Source of the DNA: Saccoglossus kowalevskii
Lineage: Eukaryota > Hemichordata > Enteropneusta > Harrimaniidae
Direction: 5' to 3'
DNA length: 24,339 nt
Assembly (NCBI RefSeq): GCF_000003605.2
Contig: NW_003140975.1
Location: 1-24,339, forward strand
In this document: in pieces, positions 10,311-20,779 of the stretch
Layout: each line of letters starts with the position of its first letter
Position numbering within the stretch: the first letter of the stretch is position 1
Position numbers and translations under genes: made by a program
Notes under the pieces: generated by a model
Seen by the model: the letters and a program-made list of their open reading frames with translations, nothing else
Told to the model about the DNA's origin: nothing
Database searches by the model: none

Positions 10311-11124
10311 CAATGTTTTACATTCACTCATGCTAGTTTGTAGTCCACCGTTTGCATGTACAATGTTTTACATTCACTCATGTCAGTTTCTAGCCCACCT
10401 TTTGCATGTACAATGTTTTACATTCACTCATGTCAGTTTCCAGTTCACCTTTTGCATGTACAATGTTTTACATTCACTCATGTCAGTTTCTAGTCCACCT
10501 TTCGCATGTACAATGTTTTACATTCACTCATGTCAGTTTGTAGCCCACCTTTTGCATGTACAATATTTTACATTCACACATGCTAATTTCTAGCCCACCT
10601 TTTGCATGTACATTGTTTTACATTCACTCATGCTACTTTGTAGTCCACTTTTTGCATGTACAATGTTTTACATTCACTCATGCTAGTTTGTAGCCCACCT
10701 TTTGCATGTACATTGTTTTACACTCACTCATGCTAGTTTCTAGCCCACCTTTTGCATGTACAATGTTTTACATTCACTCATGCTAGTTTGTAGTCCACCT
10801 TTTGCATGTACATTGTTTTACATTCACTCATGCTAGTTTGTAGTCCACCTTTTGCATGTACAATGTTTTACATTCACTCATGTTAGTTTCTAGCCCACCT
10901 TTGGCATGTACAATGTTTTACATTCACACATGCTAGTTTGTAGCCCACCTTTTGCATGTACAATGTTTCACATTCACTCATGCTAGTTTGTAGTCTACCT
11001 TTTGTATGTACAATGTTTTACATTCACTCATGCTAGTTTGTAGTCCACCTTTTGCATGTACATTGTTTTACATTCACTCATGCTAGTTTGTAGTCCACCT
11101 TTTGCATGTACAATGTTTTACATT

Positions 11125-11490
11125 CACTCATGTCAGTTTCTAGCCCACCTTTTGCATGTACAATGTTTTACATTCACTCATGTCTGTTTCCAGCCCACCT
11201 TTTGCATGTACAATGTTTTACATTCACTCATGTCAGTTTCCAGCCCACCTTTTGCATGTACAATGTTTTACATTCACTCATGCTAGTTTGTAATCCACCT
11301 TTTGTATGTACAATGTTTTACATTCACTCATGCTAGTTTCTAGTCCACCTTTTGCATGTACAATGTTTTACATTCACTCATGTCAGTTTCGAGCCCACCT
11401 TTTGCATGTACAATGTTTTACATTCACTCATGCTAGTTTGTAGCCCACATTTTGCATGTACAATGTTTTACATTCACTCATGTTAGTTTG
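11125..11490 (+). repeat. Segmental duplicate block, copy 2 (partner 12-377)
   Basis: Matches the left edge of the window at a shift of 11,113 bp, including the rare CTGTTTCC, GTAATCC, TTTCGAG and CCCACATTTT variants in the same order. Confidence 0.9.
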
Positions 11491-11655
11491 TAGTCCACCT
11501 TTTGCATGTACAATGTTTTACATTCACTCATGTCAGTTTCTAGCCCACCTTTTGCATGTACAATGTTTTACATTCACTCATGTCAGTTTCTAGTCCACCT
11601 TTTGCATGTACAATGTTTTACATTCACTCATGCTAGTTTGTAGTCCACCGTTTGC

Positions 11656-12055
11656 ATGTACAATATTTTACATTCACTCATGTCAGTTTCTAGCCTACCT
11701 TTTGCATGTACAATGTTTTACATTCACTCATGTCAGTTTCCAGTTCACCTTTTGCATGTACAATATTTTACATTCACTCATGTCAGTTTCTCGTCCACCT
11801 TTTGCATGTACAATGTTTTAGATTCACTCATGTCAGTTTCCAGCCCACCTTTTGCATGTACAATATTTTACATTCACTCATGTCAGTTTCTAGCCCACCT
11901 TTTGCATGTACAATGTTTTACATTCACTCATGTCAGTTTCCAGTTCACCTTTTGCATGTACAATGTTTTACATTCACTCATGTCAGTTTCTCGTCCACCT
12001 TTTGCATGTACAATGTTTTAAATTCACTCATGTCAGTTTCTAGCCCACCTATTGC
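11656..12055 (+). repeat. 200-bp tetramer, two tandem copies
   Basis: Four units (CAATATTTT with TAGCC, then CCAGTTC, then TTTCTCGTCC, then a TTAGATTC or TTAAATTC unit) repeat once at 200 bp. The TTTCTCGTCC variant marks the same place in each copy. The related series at 22,263-22,662 has the same 200-bp rhythm (CAATATTTT units at 22,261 and 22,461) but only one TTTCTCG. Confidence 0.85.
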
Positions 12056-12542
12056 ATGTATAATGTTTTACATTCACTCATGTCAGTTTCTAGCCCACCT
12101 TTTGCATGTACAATGTTTTACATTCACTCATGTTAGTTTCTAGCCCACGTTTTGCATGTACAATGTTTTACATTCACTCATGCTAGTTTGTAGTCCACCT
12201 TTTGCATGTACAATGTTTTACATTCACTCATGCTAGTTTGTAGTCCACCTTTTGTATGTACAATTTTTTACATTCACTCATGTCAGCTTCCAACCCAACT
12301 TTTGCATATATGTTTTACATTCACTCATGCTAGTTTGTAGTCCACCTTTTGTATGTACAATGTTTTACATTTACTCATGTCAGTTTCCAGCCCACCTTTT
12401 GCATATATGTTTTACATTCACTCATGCTAGTTTGTAGTCCACCTTTTGCATGTACAATGTTTTACATTCACTCATGTCAGTTTGTAGCCCACCTTTTGCA
12501 TGTACAATGTTTTACATTCGTACATGCTAATTTCTAGCCCAC
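12022..12542 (+). repeat. Composite module B, second copy (partner 4,690-5,210)
   Basis: Contains CACCTATTG, CCCACGTTTT, CAATTTTTT, TCAGCTTCC and 47-bp units at 12,304 and 12,401, followed by an ordinary unit and the hairpin unit. It also matches 3,080-3,549 at a shift of 9,127, so it joins the histories of modules A and B. Confidence 0.88.
12498..12527 (+). repeat. Hairpin-forming unit variant 4
   Basis: Same outer arms GCATGTAC/GTACATGC, inner arms AATGT/ACATT and single bulged C as at 3,371. It lies exactly one ordinary unit after the 47-bp pair. Confidence 0.9.
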
Positions 12543-12847
12543 CTTTTGCATGTACATTGTTTTACATTCACTCATGCTAGTTTGTAGTCCACCTTTTGCA
12601 TGTACAATGTTTTACATTCACTCATGTCAGTTTCTAGCGCACCTTTTGCATGTACAATGTTTTACATTCACTCATGCCAGTTTGTAGTCCACCTTTTGCA
12701 TGTACAATGTTTTACATTCACTGATGCTAGTTTGTAGTCCACCTTTTGCATGTACATTGTTTTACATTCACTCATGCTAGTTTGTAGTCCACCTTTTGCA
12801 TGTACAATGTTTTACATTCACTCATGTCAGTTTGTAGTCCACCTTTT

Positions 12848-12995
12848 GCGTGTATAATTATTTACATTCACTCATGTCAATTTTCTACCCCACCTTTTGC
12901 ATGAACAATGTTTTACATTCACTCATGTCAATATCTACCCACCTTTTGCATGTACAAGTTTACATTCACTCATGTCAGTTTCTAGCCCACCTTTT
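12848..12995 (+). repeat. Degenerate patch: consecutive 51-, 49- and 48-bp units
   Basis: Three adjacent units have abnormal lengths. The first begins GCGTGTATAATT and contains TCAATTTTCTACCCC. The second begins GCATGAACAATG and contains ATATCTACCC. The third has ACAAGTTTACATT, two bases short. No other place has three consecutive length-irregular units. The array vocabulary changes here from the CCACCGTTT/TATAATT type to the ACATTG/GTAG type, so this looks like an old junction. Confidence 0.8.
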
Positions 12996-13117
12996 GCATG
13001 TACAATGTTTTACATTCACTCATGCTAGTTTGTAGTCCACCTTTTGTATGAACAATGTTTTACATTCACTCATGTCAGTTTCTAGCCAACCTTTTGCATG
13101 TACATTGTTTTACATTT
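12996..13117 (+). repeat. Short block matching 1,379-1,500
   Basis: Both places have CTAGTTTGTAG, then a GTATGAACAATG unit, then a unit with CATTTACTCATGC (shift 11,617 bp). Sequence just right of the degenerate patch therefore resumes the vocabulary of the left end of the window. Confidence 0.7.
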
Positions 13118-13609
13118 ACTCATGCTAGTTTGCAGTCCACCTTTTGCATGTACAATGTTTTACATTCACTCAAGACAGTTTGTAGTCCACCTTTTGCATG
13201 TACAATATTTTACATTCACTCATGTCAGTTTCTAGCCCACCTTTTGCATGTACAATGTTTTACATTCACTCATGTCAGTTTCCAGCCCACCTTTTGCATG
13301 TACATTGTTTTACATTCACTCATGCTAGTTTGTAGTCCACCTTTTGCATGTACATTGTTTTACATTCACTCATGTCAGTTTCTAGCCCACCTTTTGCATG
13401 TACAATGTTTTACATTCACTCATGTCAGTTTCTAGCCCACCTTTTGCATGTACATTGTTTTACACTCACTCATGCTAGTTTGTAGTCCACCTTTTGCATG
13501 TACAATGTTTTACATTCACTCATGTCAGTTTGTAGTCCACCTTTTGCATGTACATTGTTTTACATTCACTCATGCTAGTTTGTAGTCCACCTTTTGCATG
13601 TATAATTAT

Positions 13610-14760
13610 TTACATTCACTCATGCTAGTTTCTAGCCCAAATTTTGCATGTACAATGTTTTACATTCACTCATGCTAGTTTGTAGTCCACCTTTTGCACG
13701 TACATTGTTTTACATTCACTCATGTCAGTTTCTAGCCCACCTTTTGCATGTACAATGTTTTACATTCACTCATGTCAGTTTCTAGCCCACCTTTTGCATG
13801 TACATTGTTTTACATTCACTCATGCTAGTTTGTAGTCCACATTTTGCATGTACAATGTTTTACATTCACTCATGTCAGTTTCTAGCCCACCTTTTGCATG
13901 TACATTGTTTTACATTCACTCATGCTAGTTTGTAGTCCACCTTTTGCATGTACAATGTCTTACATTCACTCATGTCAGTTTGTAGTCCACCTTTTGCATG
14001 TACAATGTTTTACATTCACTCATGCTAGTTTGTAGTCCACCTTTTGTATGTACAATGTTTTACATTCACTCATGCTAGTTTGTAGTCCACCTTTTGCATG
14101 TACATTGTTTTACATTCACTCATGCTAGTTTGTAGTCCACCTTTTGTATGTACAATGTTTTACATTCACTCATGCTAGTTTGTAGTCCACCTTTTGCATG
14201 TACATTGTTTTACATTCACTCATGCTAGTTGTAGTCCACCTTTTGCATGTACAATGTTTTACATTCACTCATGTTCGTTTCTAGCCCACCTTTTGCATGT
14301 AAAATGTTTTACATTCACTCATGTCAGTTTCCAGCCCACCTTTTGCATGTACAATGTTTTACATTCACTCATGCTAGTTTGTAGTCCACCTTTAGCATGT
14401 ACATTGTTTTACATTCACTCATGCTAGTTTGTAGTCCACCTTTTGCATGTACAATGTTTTACATTCACTCATGTCAGTTTCTAGCCCACCTTTTGCATGT
14501 ACAATGTTTTACATTCACTCATGCTAGTTTCCAGCCCACCTTTTGCATGTACAATGTTTTAGATTCACTCATGTCAGTTTCCAGCCCACCTTTTGCATGT
14601 ACAATGTTTTACATTCACTCATGTAAGTTTCCAGCCCACCTTTTGCATGTACAATGTTTTACATTCACTCATGCTAGTTTGTAGTCCACCTTTTGTATGT
14701 ACAATATTTTACATTCACTCATGCTAGTTTGTAGTCCACCTTTTGCATGTACAATGTTTT
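13610..14760 (+). repeat. Higher-order block C, copy 1
   Basis: Matches 15,009-16,460 in pieces. The shift is 1,399 bp for the CCCAAATTTT and GCACGTACATTG part (to about 13,896), 1,700 bp for about 14,046-14,245 (ending in the 49-bp GCTAGTTGTAG unit), 1,550 bp for about 14,397-14,590, and 1,700 bp again to about 14,760. Each jump is a whole number of units. Related CTGTTTCC and CCATG units at 14,697-14,866 also match 1,231-1,400. Confidence 0.82.
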
Positions 14761-15008
14761 ACATTCACTCATGTCTGTTTCCAGTCCACCTTTTCCATGT
14801 ACAATGTTTTACATTCACTCATGTCAGTTTCCAGTCCACCTTTTCCATGTACAATGTTTTACATTCACTCATGTCAGTTTGTAGTCCACCTTTTGCATGT
14901 ACAATGTTTTACATTCACTCATGTCAGTTTCTAGCCCACCTTTTGCATGTACATTGTTTTACAGTCACTCATGCTAGTTTGTAGTCCACCTTTTGCATGT
15001 ACATTGTT

Positions 15009-16460
15009 TTACATTCACTCATGCTAGTTTCTAGCCCAAATTTTGCATGTACAATGTTTTACATTCACTCATGCTAGTTTGTAGTCCACCTTTTGCACGT
15101 ACATTGTTTTACATTCACTCATGTCAGTTTCTAGCCCACCTTTTGCATGTACAATGTTTTACATTCACTCATGTCAGTTTCTAGCCCACCTTTTGCATGT
15201 ACATTGTTTTACATTCACTCATGCTAGTTTGTAGTCCACATTTTGCATGTACAATGTTTTACATTCACTCATGTCAGTTTCTAGCCCACCTTTTGCATGT
15301 ACATTGTTTTACACTCACTCATGCTATTTTTGTAGTCCACCTTTTGCATGTACAATGTTTTACATTCACTCATGTCAGTTTGTAGTCCACCTTTTGCATG
15401 TACAATGTTTTACATTCACTCATGTCAGTTTCTAGCCCACCTTTTGCATGTACATTGTTTTACATTCACTCATGCTAGTTTGTAGTCCACCTTTTGCATG
15501 TACATTGTTTTACATTCACTAATGCTAGTTTCTAGCCCACCTTTTGCATGTACAATGTTTTACATTCACTCATGCTAGTTTGTAGTCCACCTTTTGCATG
15601 TACATTGTTTTACATTCACTCATGCTAGTTTGTAGTCCACCTTTTGCATGTACAATGTTTTACATTCACTCATGTCAGTTTGTAGTCCACCTTTTGCATG
15701 TACAATGTTTTACATTCACTCATGCAAGTTTGTAGTCCACCTTTTGAATGTACAATGTTTTACATTCACTCATGCTAGTTTGTAGTCCACCTTTTGCATG
15801 TACATTGTTTTACATTCACTCATGCTAGTTTGTAGTCCACCTTTTGTATGTACAATGTTTTACATTCACTCATGCTAGTTTGTAGTCCACCTTTTGCATG
15901 TACATTGTTTTACATTCACTCATGCTAGTTGTAGTCCACCTTTTGCATGTACATTGTTTTACATTCACTCATGCTAGTTTGTAGTCCACCTTTTGCATGT
16001 ACAATGTTTTACATTCACTCATGTCAATTTCTAGCCCACCTTTTGCATGTACAATGTTTTACATTCACTCATGCTAGTTTCCAGCCCACCTTTTGCATGT
16101 ACAATGTTTTAGATTCACTCATGTCAGTTTCCAGCCCACCTTTTGCATGTACAATGTTTTACATTCACTCATGTCAGTTTCTAGCCCACCTTTTGCATGT
16201 ACAATGTTTTACATTCACTCATGCTAGTTTCCAGCCCACCTTTTGCATGTACAATGTTTTAGATTCACTCATGTCAGTTTCCAGCCCACCTTTTGCATGT
16301 ACAATGTTTTACATTCACTCATGTCAGTTTCCAGCCCACCTTTTGCATGTACAATGTTTTACATTCACTCATGCTAGTTTGTAGTCCACCTTTTGTATGT
16401 ACAATATTTTACATTCACTCATGCTAGTTTGTAGTCCACCTTTTGCATGTACAATGTTTT
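15009..16460 (+). repeat. Higher-order block C, copy 2
   Basis: Longer partner of 13,610-14,760. It has six extra units after about 15,300, lacks three units after 15,945, and has a 150-bp trimer duplicated at about 16,021-16,320 (TCTAG unit, GCTAGTTTCCAG unit, TTTTAGATTC unit). A 51-bp unit starts at 15,295 (GCTATTTTTGTAG) and a 49-bp unit at 15,896. Confidence 0.82.
16021..16320 (+). repeat. 150-bp trimer, two tandem copies
   Basis: The series TCTAGCCC, GCTAGTTTCCAG, TTTTAGATTC/TTTCCAG occurs at 16,021-16,170 and again at 16,171-16,320. The copies differ by CAATTTC versus CAGTTTC at the start. Copy 1 of block C has this trimer once (about 14,471-14,620), so the duplication came after the block was copied. 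Confidence 0.88.
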
Positions 16461-16544
16461 ACATTCACTCATGTCAGTTTCCAGTCCACCTTTTGCATGT
16501 ACAATGTTTTACATTCACTCATGTCAGTTTGCTGCCCACCTTTT

Positions 16545-16574
16545 GCATGTACAATGTTTTACATTCGTACATGC
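16545..16574 (+). repeat. Hairpin-forming unit variant 5
   Basis: Same 30-base hairpin as at 3,371. It follows a TTTGCTGCCC unit rather than a 47-bp pair, and is followed by the ACATTG unit and the TAGCGCACC unit as elsewhere. Confidence 0.88.
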
Positions 16575-16689
16575 TAATTTCTAGCCCACCTTTTGCATGT
16601 ACATTGTTTTACATTCACTCATGCTAGTTTGTAGTCCACCTTTTGCATGTACAATGTTTTACATTCACTCATGTCAGTTTCTAGCGCAC

Positions 16690-17436
16690 CTTTTGCATGC
16701 ACAATGTTTTACATTCACTCATGTCAGTTTCCAGCCCACCTTTTGCATGTATGTTTTACATTCACTCATGCTAGTTTCTAGTCCACATTTTGCATGTACA
16801 ATGTTTTACATTCACTCATGTCAGTTTCTAGCCCACCTTTTGCATGTACAATGTTTTACATTCACTCATGCTAGTTTGTAGTCCACCTTTTGCATGTACA
16901 TTGTTTTACATTCACTCATGTCAGTTTCTAGCCCACCTTTTGCATGTACAATGTTTTACATTCACTCATGTCAGTTTCTAGCCCACCTTTTGCATGTACA
17001 TTGTTTTACATTCACTCATGCTAGTTTGTAGTCCACCTTTTGCATGTACAATGTTTTACATTCACTCATGTCAGTTTCTAGCCCACCTTTTGCATGTACA
17101 TTGTTTTACATTCACACATGCTAGTTTGTAGTCCACCTTTTGTATGTACAATGTTTTACATTCACTCATGCTAGTTTGTAGTCCACCTTTTGCATGTACA
17201 TTGTTTTACATTCACTCATGCTAGTTTGTAGTCCACCTTTTGCATGTATAATTATTTACATTCACTCATGTCAGTTTCCAGCCCACCTTTTGCATGTACA
17301 ATGTTTTACATTCACTCATGCTAGTTTGTAGTGCACCTTTTGCATGTACAATGTTTTACATTCAATCATGTCAGTTTCCAGCCCACCTTTTTCATGTACA
17401 TTGTTTTACATTCACTCATGTCAGTTTCTAGCCCAC
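16690..17436 (+). repeat. 747-bp higher-order unit, tandem copy 1
   Basis: Fifteen units, one of them 47 bp (16,745). The series contains GCATGCACAATG, CCACATTTTG, CACACATGC, TATAATTATT (17,242), GTGCACC and CAATCATG with TTTTTCATG. It repeats immediately downstream. Confidence 0.9.
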
Positions 17437-18233
17437 CTTTTGCATGCACAATGTTTTACATTCACTCATGTCAGTTTCCAGCCCACCTTTTGCATGTATG
17501 TTTTACATTCACTCATGCTAGTTTCTAGTCCACATTTTGCATGTACAATGTTTTACATTCACTCATGTCAGTTTCTAGCCCACCTTTTGCATGTACAATG
17601 TTTTACATTCACTCATGCTAGTTTGTAGTCCACCTTTTGCATGTACATTGTTTTACATTCACTCATGTCAGTTTCTAGCCCACCTTTTGCATGTACAATG
17701 TTTTACATTCACTCATGTCAGTTTCTAGCCCACCTTTTGCATGTACATTGTTTTACATTCACTCATGCTAGTTTGTAGTCCACCTTTTGCATGTACAATG
17801 TTTTACATTCACTCATGTCAGTTTGTAGTCCACCTTTTGCATGTACAATGTTTTACATTCACTCATGTCAGTTTCTAGCCCACCTTTTGCATGTACATTG
17901 TTTTACATTCACACATGCTAGTTTGTAGTCCACCTTTTGTATGTACAATGTTTTACATTCACTCATGCTAGTTTGTAGTCCACCTTTTGCATGTACATTG
18001 TTTTACATTCACTCATGCTAGTTTGTAGTCCACCTTTTGCATGTATAATTATTTACATTCACTCATGTCAGTTTCCAGCCCACCTTTTGCATGTACAATG
18101 TTTTACATTCACTCATGCTAGTTTGTAGTGCACCTTTTGCATGTACAATGTTTTACATTCAATCATGTCAGTTTCCAGCCCACCTTTTTCATGTACATTG
18201 TTTTACATTCACTCATGTCAGTTTCTAGCCCAC
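17437..18233 (+). repeat. 797-bp higher-order unit, tandem copy 2
   Basis: Directly adjacent copy of the 747-bp unit with exactly one extra 50-bp unit, a TCAGTTTGTAGTCC unit near 17,817-17,866. Landmarks shift by 747 bp before this point (47-bp unit at 17,492) and by 797 bp after it (TATAATTATT at 18,039, GTGCACC at 18,128). Confidence 0.9.
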
Positions 18234-18888
18234 CTTTTGCATGTACAATGTTTTACATTCACTCATGACAGTTTGTAGTTCACCTTTTGCATGTACAATG
18301 TTTTACATTCACTCATGTCAGTTACTAGCCCACCTTTTGCATGTACAATGTTTTACATTCACTCATGCTAGTTTGTAGTCCACCTTTTGCATGTACAATG
18401 TTTTACATTCACTCATGTCAGTTTCTAGCCCACCTTTTGCATGTACAATGTTTTACATTCACTCATCCTAGTTTCTAGTCCACCTTTTGCATGTACAATG
18501 TTTTAAATTCACTCATGTCAGTTTCAAGTCCACAGTTTCCATGTACAATGTTTTACATTCACTCATGTCAGTTTCTAGTCCAACGTTTGCATGTACAATG
18601 TTTTACATTCACTCATGCTAGTTTCTAGTCCACCTTTTGCATGTACAATGTTTTAAATTCACTCATGTCAGTTTCTAGTCCACAGTTTCCATGTACAATG
18701 TTTTACATTCACTCATGTCAGTTTGTAGTCCACCTTTTGCATGTACAATTATTTACATTCACTCATGTTAGTTTCTAGCCCACCTTTTGCATGTACAATG
18801 TTTTACATTCACTCATGTTAGTTTCTAGCCCACCTTTTACATGTACAATGTTTTGCATTCACTCATGTCAGTTTCCAGCCCACCTTTT

Positions 18889-19232
18889 GCATGTATTGTT
18901 TACATTCACTCATGCTAGTTTGTAGTCCACCTTTTGCATGTACAATGTTTTACATTCACTCATGTCAGTTTCCAGCCCACCTTTTGCATGTATGTTTTAC
19001 ATTCACTCATGCTAGTTTCTAGTCCACCGTTTGCATGTACAATGTTTTACATTCACTCATGTCAGTTTCTAGCCCACCTTTTGCATGTATAATGTTTTAC
19101 ATTCACTCATGCTAGTTTGTAGTCCACCTTTTGCATGTATATTGTTTTACATTCACTCATGTCAGTTTCTAGCCCACCTTTTGCATGTACAATGTTTTAC
19201 ATTCACTCATGTCAGTTTCTAGCCCACCTTTT
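18889..19232 (+). repeat. Higher-order block, copy 4 of 4
   Basis: Same 47-50-47-50 series as 885-1,228 (shift 18,004), with 47-bp units at 18,889 and 18,986. Private changes include CCACCGTTTG near 19,026 and GTATAATG near 19,088. Confidence 0.83.
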
Positions 19233-19382
19233 GTATGCACATTGTTTTACATTCACTCATGCTAGTTTGTAGTCCACCTTTTGCATGTACAATGTTTTAC
19301 ATTCACTCATGTCAGTTTGTAGTCCACCTTTTGCATGTACAATGTTTTACATTCACTCATGTCAGTTTCTAGCCCACCTTTT

Positions 19383-19760
19383 GTATGAACATTGTTTTAC
19401 ATTCACTCATGCTAGTTTGTAGTCCACCGTTTGCATGTACAATGTTTTACATTCACTCATGTCAGTTTCTAGCCCACCTTTTGCATGTACAATGTTTTAC
19501 ATTCACTCATGTCAGTTTCCAGTTCACCTTTTGCATGTACAATGTTTTACATTCACTCATGTCAGTTTCTAGTCCACCTTTTGCATGTACAATGTTTTAA
19601 ATTCACTCATGTCAGTTTCTAGTCCACCGTTTCCATGTACAATGTTTTACATTCACTCATGTCAGTTTCTAGTCCACCGTTTGCATGTACAATATTTTAC
19701 ATTGCCTCATGTCAGTTTGTAGTCCACCTTTTGCATGTATAATTATTTACATTCACTCAT
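19383..19760 (+). repeat. Block matching 5,316-5,693
   Basis: Shift 14,067 bp. The shared order is ACATTG with CTAG, CCACCGTTTG, CCAGTTC, TTTTAAATTC, CCGTTTCCATG, CAATATTTT with TGCCTCATG, and the TATAATTATT unit at 19,733. Differences include GAACATTG and TTTTGCATG versus TTTTGAATG. Confidence 0.83.
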
Positions 19761-20425
19761 GTCAGTTTCTAGCCCACCTTTTGCATGTACAGTGTTTTAC
19801 ATTCACTCATGTTAGTTTCTAGCCCACCTTTTGCATGTACAATATTTTGCATTCACTCATGTCAGTTTCCAGCCCACCTTTTGCATGTATGCTTTACATT
19901 CACTCATGCTAGTTTGTAGTCCACCTTTTGCATGTACAATGTTTTACATTCACTCATGTCAGTTTCCAGCCCACCTTTTGCATGTATGTTTTACATTCAC
20001 TCATGCTAATTTCTAGCCCACCTTTTGCATGTACATTGTTTTACATTCACTCATGTTAGTTTGTAGTCCACCTTTTGCATGTACAATGTTTTACATTCAC
20101 TCATGTCAGTTTCTAGCGCACCTTTTGCATGTACATTGTTTTACATTCACTCATGCTAGTTTGTAGTCCACCGTTTGCATGTACAATGTTTTACATTCAC
20201 TCATGTCAGTTTCTAGCCCACCTTTTGAATGTACAATGTTTTACATTCACTCATGTCAGTTTCCAGTTCACCTTTGCATGTACATTGTTTTACATTCACT
20301 CATGCTAGTTTGTAGTCCACCTTTTGCATGTACAATGTTTTACATTCACTCATGTTAGTGTGTAGTCCACCTTTTGTATGTACAATGTTTTACATTCACT
20401 CATGTCAGTTCCCAGCCCACCTTTT

Positions 20426-20666
20426 GCATATATGCTTTACATTCACTCATGCTAGTTTGTAGTCCACCTTTTGTATGTACAATTTTTTACATTCACTCAT
20501 GTCAGCTTCCAGCCCAACTTTTGCACATATGTTTTACATTCACTCATGCTAGTTTGTAGTCCACCTTTTGTATGTACAATGTTTTACATTTACTCATGTC
20601 AGTTTCCAGCCCACCTTTTGCATATATGTTTTACATTCACTCATGCTAGTTTGTAGTCCACCTTTT
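20426..20666 (+). repeat. 97-bp dimer cluster (47-50-47-50-47)
   Basis: 47-bp units start at 20,426, 20,523 and 20,620, separated by 50-bp units that begin GTATG. The 47-bp units carry GCATATATG or GCACATATG. The cluster is followed by one ordinary unit and the hairpin unit at 20,717. Confidence 0.9.
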
Positions 20667-20716
20667 GCATGTACAATGTTTTACATTCACTCATGCCAGT
20701 TTGTAGCCCACCTTTT

Positions 20717-20746
20717 GCATGTACAATGTTTTACATTCGTACATGC
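20717..20746 (+). repeat. Hairpin-forming unit variant 6
   Basis: Same outer and inner arms and bulged C as at 3,371, one ordinary unit after the 97-bp dimer cluster. Confidence 0.9.
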
Positions 20747-20779
20747 TAATTTCTAGCCCACCTTTTGCATGTACATTGT

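Noticed and set aside
885-19232. 3-bp length steps (47-bp units) as a sign of protein-coding selection
   Set aside because: The 47-bp units are mostly copies of a few founding dimers, so they are not independent events, and their units contain in-frame stops. 49-, 51-, 48- and 46-bp units also occur.
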